Below are positions 55,534 through 64,000 of a stretch of DNA of 64,000 bases, in pieces. The notes below the pieces were generated by a model. The model ran no database searches and was not told where the DNA came from. It worked only from the letters and a program-made list of their open reading frames with translations. Source of the stretch: Hyaloperonospora brassicae. Its lineage: Eukaryota; Oomycota; Peronosporomycetes; Peronosporales; Peronosporaceae. Position 1 is the stretch's first letter, and the number at the start of each line of letters is the position of its first letter. The stretch lies in assembly GCA_947650285.1 (NCBI GenBank), contig CANTFL010000272.1:310001-374000 (forward strand). The letters run 5' to 3'. The position numbers and the translations under genes are program-made.

Positions 55534-56319
55534 CTAACGCTCGAGCGTAGCGTGCTCGACAAGAGCGCTGAGCTCAAATGCCTGCTGCACGTACGAGTCG
55601 CTGGACGCCGTCTTCCTGTACAGCATCTCCTCTTCCATCGACGACAGCAACAGCACGAGCTTCTCGTAGTCGCCTTGACAATGCGTATGGAGACTGCGCA
55701 TCATCCGCTCGCGCGTTTGCGCACGATCCCGCGGTACCAGCTCTTGGCGCCATTGTGAAGAGACGCGGCGGGCGAGACGAGGGCGCTTGACAGCAGCTGC
55801 TGCTGTGATCGCAGCCATTTCCTGCGTGGGAGAACAAGGAGACGTGCGACGCTTGTGGGTGCCGTGCGACTGAAAAGTCACCGGCGGGTCAGGCAAGAGG
55901 AAGCTGTGTCGGCGTCTCAGGGACGTGCTCGGCGGTGTCTGGCCCTGTCCACTCGTAACAGGGCCAGTGCGTCTTGGACTCGCAGTGGGGTCCATTCGCT
56001 CCTTCAGTCGACTCTTTTCCCACATGGAACAAGGCGACGTCACGTATTCCGGTACCTGCGACAAGCAGCCGGTGGGTGATCGACCGAGAAACGTCATGAG
56101 CGATGGCGCCTTCTCTTCTCGATAGTCCATGTTGCTGCGATCAACAGCTACGGTGAGCTGCTCCATTGTCACTGGCGGCTGCGTCGCGCGAGCGCCAGCG
56201 GCTTGGAGCGACCTCGCAGGACGCGGGTTCTCTGGCAGGTGCTGCTGATGCCGCTGCCGCTCGCGCTGATCGAGCAATGGCCTCTGCTTGTCTGCGTGGT
56301 TTGCCAGCATCCCGAGCAT
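55534..56319 (-). CDS. KIX-domain protein
   Basis: The 261-residue single-exon protein has a C-terminal KIX-like three-helix region at about 190-255: QWRQELVPRDRAQTRERMM, then DYEKLVLLLSSMEEEMLYRK and SDSYVQQAFELSALVE. The spacing W-R-x-x-L, R-x-x-x-x-x-M and late E-E-x-x-Y matches the KIX of plant MED15-type proteins and CBP, which bind activation domains. The first 185 residues are Gln/Arg/Pro-rich and disordered, with repeated SP/TP sites (SPRRTGP, TSPCSPTQ). The ATG at 56319 is the first in frame; the ORF is open further up without ATG. It is probably a nuclear transcription co-regulator. KIX assignment is by eye. Confidence 0.7.
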   Translation of the reverse strand: MLGMLANHADKQRPLLDQRERQRHQQHLPENPRPARSLQAAGARATQPPVTMEQLTVAVDRSNMDYREEKAPSLMTFLGRSPTGCLSQVPEYVTSPCSMWEKSRLKERMDPTASPRRTGPVTSGQGQTPPSTSLRRRHSFLLPDPPVTFQSHGTHKRRTSPCSPTQEMAAITAAAAVKRPRLARRVSSQWRQELVPRDRAQTRERMMRSLHTHCQGDYEKLVLLLSSMEEEMLYRKTASSDSYVQQAFELSALVEHATLER

Positions 56320-57339
56320 CCCGTCAGCCGCACCGCCGGGTGCATACCCGGCACGACTGGGCAGCAACGGCCGTTTTTGGCCTGCAGCAGCACGTTCGTC
56401 TCGGGGCTCTGGACTGCACTCGCGGCGCTTTGTCGCCGCTCTGTGGTACACATTGACACGAGTGAACGAACGAACGAACGACAGCAACAGAACGTGAGAC
56501 GCGCAGAGCAAAACGAGGCACGAGGGACGCGGACCGACCGCTGCTGCTGCGACTGCGACTGCTGCTGCATCCGGTGCAGGACGAGGAGAGTCTGCAAGGT
56601 GTCGGGTCGAGAAATACCGCCCAGTCGCTCATTGGTCAGGAGCGCGACGACATGAGAAAGGCGGAGACACTCGAGCGTGTACGTCGTGGTACCCTATGCC
56701 CAGTGCAGTCGGATCGTGCAGCAGCTTTGTAGAAGAAGGAAAAAAAAGCGCGTGGCGGTGTCTTGTCCACCCGGTTACGCGGAACAAGTGCACTGAGCGA
56801 AAGAGCTGCTCGGCGGCGAATTGCACTGGATGGATATGCATCACTCGCTGCTGACTGTTCGTAGGAGTACGCGGTCCAGATTTCGAACTAGCCGGTCTAG
56901 AAGCGCTTCGCCTTTGTGAGCCGATCGATACTGCATGGGCTGCTTTCGTAATCACGTTGTCGAGCTCTTTTTCGGACATCGAGCCAGTTGCATACCACCA
57001 TGTCGGGATTGCAAAGTATTCGGACCACGCGCCAAGCGAACAGCCTGGATGCTGGAAGCTTCTTTGATGCTGTACAGTCGACGCTGACAAGGGGCGGGCA
57101 ACTAGCTGCGTGCGAGCGACAAAGCGACGCGAAGACGCACATGTTACTTTGATCAGCACTGTTCACGATAGGTTGGCGGGTCAACGTCCCTGCCGTTGAC
57201 GTGGCAGATCAGGGAGTCGAGTGCTACTGCAGGTTGAGGAGCAGGTCGGTTTGCCTGGATGATAATGCTGATAGAAGGAACGACGACACCTTGCGCTCAA
57301 TCGAGCCGTTGCTTCACGGAGCGGAACTAGCTCTCTCTC

Positions 57340-57940
57340 AAACGTCGTGTCGGGCTGCTTCGTCTTGAGCACCAGACTGGACATGTGTCTGATCCACTGG
57401 TTGCCCTCAAACAAGCCAAGAATCCGCATTGACAATCAGGGCCGTGTCGTACCGTCGCGGCGTATCACCATGAGCTACATACCTTTGTTTCCGGTGCCCG
57501 GTGCTCCCGCGACGCGCAGGCGGAGCGCCGCGTGATATCGCTGGGCCACTTCCTGAATTTTGGACACGTACGGCGAAAAATCCAAGGGCTAAATCGATAG
57601 CCGCAGTCGCCGCTTCGAGCAGCACTTTAGTTTGCGCCCGCATTAGCTCACGAGCAGCAGACGCCAACGCAACTGCCCTACTGAATTTTTTTGACAGCAC
57701 GCTTTTTTGCACCGCCAGCGACCCCTGATGGTAAGTGTGATGTTCGTTTACTGTGCCTCGTCTGTCATGTGAATGTAGATGCAATAGCAGCTGGTCATGC
57801 GGATCGCCGAGTCGCGACTTGTTTCCTGCAGATATTCCGCCCTCGAGCTTCAAACGTGCCCCTCTTCTCGCTGCGGGGTGGAAAATCTTTGAATGGAAGC
57901 ACGACAGCGCCTCCTCGGCCTTGGGCTCGGACGGCACGAT
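57340..57940 (-). CDS. Unrecognised spliced-gene candidate
   Basis: A plausible 3' part reads QLRWRLLL, an intron with donor GTGAGC ending TTTAG, LDFSPYVSKIQEVAQRYHAA, GAPGTGNK, a second intron with donor GTATGT, then DQTHVQSGAQDEAARHDV and stop near 57340. Upstream exons could not be fixed. No domain is recognised. Coding status rests only on splice-site fit and residue composition. Confidence 0.25.
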
Positions 57941-58723
57941 GGCCTGTAAGCGTCTACGTAAGCAGCATCGTGCGATCGATTTAGTCAGCTCAACGATAGG
58001 TTTGCTATTAGGATCAGACGGGACAGTCCTTTCGAGTGTCTTGCTAATGGAGCTGCATCATGCTGTACTCCGCCTGCGCTCACGGGCTCATTACGTTGTT
58101 CGCACAGAGCAGCTGCGCCCACTTCTGTGGGAATGAGTCTCCGAATGGATTACGTACGCCGCCTGCTCAAGTCATAGTCTCAGTCTGGAAATGCGGCACA
58201 CAGACTACTCCCCTTATCTATGCCACGCCACCACTGCTGCTGACTCAAGTGCGATCACTCTCTGACGCATCGAATGCGACGATAAAAAGAATCACAGCAC
58301 GAGCCGGTTGTTGGTGGGCCCAACGTGCGAGACGCCGGACGTTTCGCCAGCCATGTCACTTGATGCGCACGAGATTGATCACTGCTTCATTGGACAGCTG
58401 GTAGACGCTCACAAGATATGCACACAGGCCTTCGTCGCAGGGCAGACACGCGCTGAGTATGCGGCAGCTACATCTTCGTGGATACGCTGCGTCCCAACAG
58501 GGTGTCTGAGATGATGTCTGATAGTGTCGTATATACTATGCTGAGACGAGGGTTTCAAGGTGTCCAAGACTGAGACAACGTGTAGCCGAGGGGATTGATG
58601 GCATTCGGGAGGGCTCATTGCCTTGGCGACGAAGTGCTGGATATTGCAGAACAAAGCTGCAGTCATGGATCCGCGAGCATACTAAAACGAAATCGATGTC
58701 GCTTGCGTTGACTGCTTGTTGTC

Positions 58724-59380
58724 ATGGAGCTCCTGCTGCTTTCTCCAAGTCGTCTGCACTTCGTCTCGATGAAGAGATCGTTTGCCATGGCACTTCCATT
58801 TCTCGTTCTCTTGAGAGACCGAGACATTGTAAATCACGATTCGACGGTGTTGGTCGGATATCACGGTGACCAAAACCTGACAATACTAGCGAACGAAGTT
58901 GATCGAGATCAAGCGCACTGGGTAAAGGCAGCATGGCGCCTGAGCGCTTGGTCGCAACGCTCGATACCGTTTACCCTTGCACGATGGTACAGCATGAGCT
59001 TGGCTGGCATGCATTGGAATTTTTGAAGGCATACAATGCTGGACTCATGGTGCATGATGGCCGATGGTCGGAACCTTTGTGTGCGTAACTCGGGCACGTG
59101 TCACAGCGTGAAGAGCAAGGCTATTGTCAGCATGATCCACACCATCAGCGTGGCGCAACCAAACGTCTTTGACCAGCAACAAAATTTGCTAACACACAAC
59201 ATCGCGTGCGCAGTCATACACACGTTCAATGGCGAACGTCGACATCACTACCCACCATATGTACCAAACAAGCTTGTGATGGGAGGAGTGCTGTATAATT
59301 GCAGCCCTCTCGGGCAACGCAACGTGTCTACAACAGCTGTAAAATGCGGTATGAAGATACCTAAGTTGTTGTTGTACTAG
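58724..59380 (+). pseudogene. Decayed coding region, family not recognised
   Basis: Two adjacent frames look protein-like: DQAHWVKAAWRLSAWSQRS and LARWYSMSLAGMHWNF, a stop at about 59024, then VFDQQQNLLTHNIACAVIHT and HHYPPYVPNKLVMGGVLYNC. Residues typical of a folded protein alternate with stops and frame changes (for example a second frame LKAYNAGLMVHDGRW across 59024). It is probably a dead gene; I cannot name it. Confidence 0.35.
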
Positions 59381-59913
59381 AACGTTTCTCGTTGTGCAAT
59401 CCATCTGCGCGTCACACACCCGTGACTGAAGAATCTTTGAACCTTTGATCCTTTTCCACGGCTTAGACCGCACTGTGCACTAGCAGGACGGCGCCCGGGT
59501 AGGTACACATACCACCAAGATGTGCCCAATATGAAGACTAGGACAATCGGTTGTGAGCGAACAATCTGTAGAGGCGAAGGAGATAGATGTCGCGTGCAAG
59601 AGAGGCCACTGCTAAACGGAAAAGACCACTGACAGCACGCAGGTATTGTGGCAGAGCAAAAGCACATCGAGTACCGGTAGCGCCAAGACAGGATGTTCGA
59701 CGACACATGCATCGAGATGTATTCTACCATGCGCACAGCGCCGCTGTTGCTTCCTGATGTATCGTAGCCTGACAGGCTTTCACCGCACTTAGCTGATTCG
59801 GACGAGGCGCTTACGAGTACAAAAGCAGCGCTACGCTGATGAATGTGATGGTCGCATGTCGATGACTTTCCTATGATGTATTGAGCAGGAAGCCGGCATG
59901 ACGTAAGACGTTA

Positions 59914-60459
59914 TTGTCGACAGTCCGAATGCATCTTACACACACCGAAGGGCGCCACGGTCAGGTACAAACGATCGGCAAAGGACACGGCCTTGTCGGA
60001 GATCGAAACTCGACCCCTTGCAACCTAGAAGCGATAATAATACCGCTACACGGGAAGACCACACACGCATTTCCATTGCCATCACTCTTCACCGACAGCA
60101 CCGCACTGTTCACTAGCGCACACAATGCGATTAACATGCTCGTGTTCAGCATTGGTCTTCCGAACACGCAGCTGTTCACGCTTCCTCCCACGTCCAGCAC
60201 CAGCGTATTCTCCGCCTCTTCTATCTCCTTCAAGCCTTTTTCTTTCCATTGCCGTACAGCTGCAGAGGTACGAGAAACGACAAACGAAACCCCGTACAAC
60301 ATAAGGGTTTGATGGTGTCGGTGGGCGATATCTCGGTCCAGGCAGCTTTTGACAAGCGCATGATGCAAGTCGGCCGATTTGGTCGATAATGCTGATCACC
60401 CCGCACTCGTCAAATCGGCCACGATCTGTTCGTGTCAGCTGTGGTTGCGCTGCTTGCAT
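59914..60459 (-). CDS. Unrecognised small gene candidate
   Basis: A minus-strand frame contains MLYGVSFVVSRTSAAVRQWK, KEIEEAENTLVLDVGG and GRPMLNTSMLIALCALVNSA, then a possible short intron near 60040-60080, then AVSFADRLYLTVAPFGVCK. The composition is protein-like, but start and splice sites are unclear and no family is recognised. It lies in an otherwise gene-poor stretch (56320-61012). Confidence 0.25.
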
Positions 60460-61012
60460 GCCGGTGTGACGCCGACATCTATCGACTGAATCCTGGACGT
60501 CCCATAGGCTAAAAGATTGACATGCGCAAGCTACCAGTTATCCTCGTACGCGACGGAGTATTGACGAACAAGAGATAGTTTGGAGTTCTGTACAGATACG
60601 AGGTAAGTTCAAAATACAGGACACATGCTACAAAACCCAGCAAGGATGTTGGATGCCAAGCCTCCCATCAACTGCCTGAAAACCCGTATTTTTTTGAGTT
60701 AATCACGTGCCTTGTTCTACATGAATTTGCGTGTCGGGGCAGCGTCTCCCTTTAGTTTGCTGTCGTCCGCTTCAACATCAATAACACGTATCCGCTGCAC
60801 GTTCCAGTAAGTTTGCAACCTCTGCTAAGTCAGTCGAACCCCCTGTCCACCGAGCGCATAACTTATCGGAGGGAGCACATTCCCCCACGACGCACAAAAC
60901 AGACATGCATGGTTACGTGTAACTCTCAGCGTTTGTAAAAAACACTTTTTACGCGCCGTTTTGTTTGTTTTCGTCGCGCGAAAAAGAGCGCAGGACGACG
61001 ACCGCGACCGCA

Positions 61013-63560
61013 ATGGGTATCTCTGGTCTCCTCCCGCTGCTCAAGAGCATCACTGAGACCAAATCGATCGACGAGTACAAGGGCCGTACGCTGGCGATCG
61101 ACGGATACTGCTGGTACGTTGCTAGTTGCGCGGCCAGTCGGTCAAAGAACGACGACACCGTCAGTCAGACCCCATCTAATGGACCTGTTTCGATTGTGAT
61201 GAAATCGTACCCATTAGGCTTCATCGTGCTATCTACGCGTGTAGCCAAGAAATCTGTCTTGGTCAAGAGACGGACAAGTACGAGCGATATCTTGTGATCG
61301 GTTTAGTCCGTGGCTGCTGGTGCATGACGTCTGTCCTTACTGACCTCTGTGGAATGGTTGGGGGATGTCGCTGTGCAGATATGTAACGTACTTTATGGAC
61401 CGACTTGCAGCGCTGCGGCATTACCGCGTGACTCCTTACGTTGTGTTCGACGGAGGCTTTCTCCCAATGAAAAGAGACACGGAGGAAGCGCGACGCGACT
61501 CGCGGCAAAAGCATCGAGCGCTCGGTATCGAGCATCACAAGCACAAACGCTTTCGCGAAGCTCGCAAGTGCTTTATTCGGGCGGCAGACGTTTCGCCGTA
61601 CATGGCCCATCGAGTCATTCAGGTGAGAGGGAGAGAGAGGCTGTTCAGACCGTCTGGTTTCTGTCGTTTTGCTCACGTGAAAATACTGTGTTTTCATCAT
61701 GTCATGTCATTCATGGGCTAGCGCTTGAAAGCACAGAATGTGCTCTACGTCGTGGCTCCGTACGAGGCCGACGCACAGTTGGCCTATCTGGTGAAAAATG
61801 GACTTGCAGATGGCGTCATTAGCGAGGACTCGGACTGTCTTCCATTTGGATGCCAGACTGTTCTATTTAAGATGGATCGCGATAACGTGGCACAGGAAAT
61901 ACAAATGGCAAACCTCAAGAAGAACAAGGGTCTGAGCTTCCACATGTTTACTGAACAGATGGTACGTTTCGGGTGGAAGAGTTTGTGGAATATAACTGGC
62001 AGACGTTCTGTAACCTTGCGTGTGTGTTTGTTCGCCCCGAGCAGTTCCTCGAGATGTGTATCTTTTCCGGATGTGACTACTTGCCAAGCATTCCTGGCTT
62101 TGGTATAAAAAAGGCATACACGGCAATGAAACAGCACGGTTCTTTCGCAAAGGTTTATTGTGAAACGATGAGCGTGTTACGTCAAAATCCGTCTTGTGAG
62201 TTCTGACTTCGTTACCTTCATCCAGATCATTTGCGCCTTGCGCCTTGAAGGTAAGGTGCGAATTCCCGTGACCTACGAAGACGACTTTGCGAAGGCAGTC
62301 TTGACTTTCCGACACCAACGCGTATATTGTCCCGAGAAAAAGGTTTTGCAAGCGAGCTCGAGTTTTATGTGGTTGACGAGAGACTGTGAAGGTTCTAACT
62401 CGTTCGGAATCCATCGTTTGCATGTCCGATAGGAACTGGTGCCGCTTACACCAATTCCGCCGCATATTTTGACAAGTTACCCGGTAATGGATTTCCTCGG
62501 GCCAGTGTTACCTAGCAAGCTTGCAACAGAAGTTGCCAACGGAGATGTGGATCCTATCACTAAGAAGCGCTTCGATACGCAGGCACTGTTTCCAAGCCAG
62601 GTGTCGTTCCAGTCGAACTCTGGTGACTCCGTGGTTCGACAGCCCGCAGCATCTCTTGTCGTACCAGAAGCAGACATCACACCATCCGTCCATGCTTCGA
62701 GGTCTGCCGCAGCTGTTACATTCAGTGCTCCGCCGTTGCGTCCAGCCAACGTAAGAAGGACACTTCCGGTATCGTTTGCGAGTAAGAATGAGCGGACAAT
62801 TGCCGCGACGTTGACCACAAAGAAAAGTCTGCAACGCTCGCCAATCGCTGTTGCTGCTGGCACCATGGCGGCTGGTCCACTCCTGACTAGCCGCTTTTTC
62901 GGGAAGGACCCGAACAAGATGTCATCACCTAATGGATCCGTGACAACGAGTCCGCCTCATTTGATGGACCGATCGTCGTATGAAAGTCAGGAGACGTGTA
63001 GGATTGACGTGGCAAAGGACAATTCTTTGGACCCGCAGAGTGACGAAAGCAGGGTACGACTTTGTTCCCGAGCTGGTGAGGTTTCTAAAGAGAACCGAGC
63101 GCCGAATCTTCTCGAAGCAGTGCAAAACGTTCCGTCGATAGCGAAAGAAACAGCATTTTCACGAATGATGCGCGCTGGCTCGATGCTTCGGCAGCATGAG
63201 GTGAAGAAACGAAAGATAGATGGCCAAGGGCACCGCAGCGGAAAACGACGCGTCACACACCACGCTCCTGCTTCTGGTCGAATTGACCGGTTCGTGTCTT
63301 CAAACTACGACGAGTCAGACGACTCTGACACCAACGTCGACACAACTTCGGAGGTGCCACGCAAACTGTCGACGGCCATGTTGAACAATGACCACGGAGG
63401 AGAAAATACTTGCACACATGCTGCCTCGAACGACAGTTGCGTCGATGTGGTCTTCACAGCTCCAGTTAGCACACCCGGCCGACGACGTGCTACAAAGATC
63501 GCCACAGGTGGGTCATTGGCACCCCTTGCATCCTTTGATCGGTTCCGCTTCAAGCACTAG
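61013..63560 (+). CDS. EXO1: Exonuclease 1 (EXO1), FEN1/XPG family 5' nuclease
   Basis: Seven exons, 61013-61113, 61218-61277, 61379-61622, 61722-61961, 62045-62152, 62226-62342 and 62433-63560, give 665 residues. EXO1 resects DNA ends in recombination and removes the nicked strand in mismatch repair. The N-terminal nuclease domain starts MGISGLLPLLKS. Metal ligands Asp30, Asp78, Glu150 and Asp152 (APYEADAQLAYL), Asp171 and Asp173 (SEDSD) and Asp226 (SGCDYL) are all present at or next to the human positions. The helix-two-turn-helix DNA grip is SIPGFGIKKAY. The 375-residue tail is variable, basic and Ser-rich, as in other EXO1 proteins. All introns are short, with GT..AG. It is followed by a converging RING gene. 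Confidence 0.94.
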
Positions 63561-63625
63561 AGCTTTCCCATTGTCCTTTTAGCGTTTGTGCAACGTATAT
63601 GTTCTTTCGTCCCAAAATTGTTGTA

Positions 63626-64000
63626 TTACGTGATAGAGATTTCCCGTTTGCACAGCGGACAACTGTTGTTCTCACGGATCCAGCTATCGACGCAATCTAC
63701 AAGTCAAGCGCAAACGGTCAAGTCGTGCTCACAGTAGAGTTGTCTACAAAGGATAACTTACCTTCATGGAATACATGAGCGCACGGTAGAGTCATGGCCC
63801 GATCGTTCAGCACGAAACTATACTGGCAAACAATACAGCTGTGCAACAAATTAATCAGCAACAACCATGCTCAGACAGCAATGGTCAAAGCGATACACGT
63901 ACGTGTTTTCGCCATGGCTTTGGGCCCATTGATGGGTCGGTAAACTCGAAATGACTTGAACAGCCATTTGTCGCCATCTCTCCTGCTTCACGTCTCCGAC
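63626..64000 (-). CDS. RING-H2 finger protein, C-terminal part
   Basis: The gene runs off the right edge, so only the last three exons are seen: 63903 to beyond 64000, 63838-63762 and 63696-63626. They encode a C3H2C3 RING: CIVCQ, LPCAHVFHEDCVDSW and CPLCKR, spanning the last splice and ending ISIT. RING-H2 domains recruit E2 enzymes for ubiquitin transfer. The preceding residues (LPTHQW, about nine residues before the first Cys) resemble the linker of many RING-H2 E3 ligases. Membrane segments or other domains would lie outside the window. Confidence 0.85.

Overview
The window comes from an oomycete, most likely a Peronosporales species (Phytophthora or downy mildew type). This is inferred from three things: short introns of about 45-170 bp with GTACGT-like donors, tandem genes for a secreted protein with an RXLR-like motif, and Ty3/Gypsy chromovirus remnants carrying a second RNase H. 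No tRNA, rRNA, CRISPR array or bacterial operon was seen.

Region 1 (1-12840) is a head-to-tail array of about 2.25-2.31 kb units. Five are complete and the sixth is truncated. Each encodes, on the minus strand, the same 346-residue secreted glycine-rich protein: signal peptide, RGLR at 30-33, an acidic/basic ESRKERR-type patch, seven histidines, then a Gly/Asn/Phe-rich tail. The five complete proteins differ at no more than about five positions. Upstream of each gene lies a 22-bp minisatellite whose copies each carry the palindrome CACGTG and whose copy number differs between units (6, 3, 4, 3, 3).

Region 2 (12841 to about 32500) is retrotransposon debris. It holds a decayed chromovirus tail; a Ty3/Gypsy pol with degenerate native RNase H, a second RNase H, integrase and chromodomain; a 101-bp GATC-dense minisatellite; two LTRs of one family facing each other across a gag fragment; an independent solo LTR with a 4-bp target duplication; and two inverted copies of a shorter TGTAAC-ended LTR.

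Region 3 (about 32500-64000) is gene-rich and conserved: a CCT-domain protein, a coiled-coil protein, a WW + dsRBD protein resembling DGCR8/Pasha, a PH-domain protein, proteasome ATPase RPT2, a MAP-kinase pseudogene, DPH1, a bZIP factor with a non-canonical basic region, a ZRANB2-like zinc-finger/RS protein, an unrecognised 275-residue protein, mitochondrial ribosomal protein uL1, biotin-protein ligase, a KIX-domain protein, EXO1 and a partial RING-H2 protein. Most are interrupted by small introns, and exon boundaries below were read from GT..AG sites and frame continuity. These genes are not a pathway but a typical housekeeping and regulatory island. The 56.3-61.0 kb stretch is mostly unrecognised and contains decayed coding sequence.

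The most interesting items are the DGCR8/Pasha-like gene, the recently amplified effector-like array with its variable CACGTG upstream repeats, and the dual-RNase-H retroelement.
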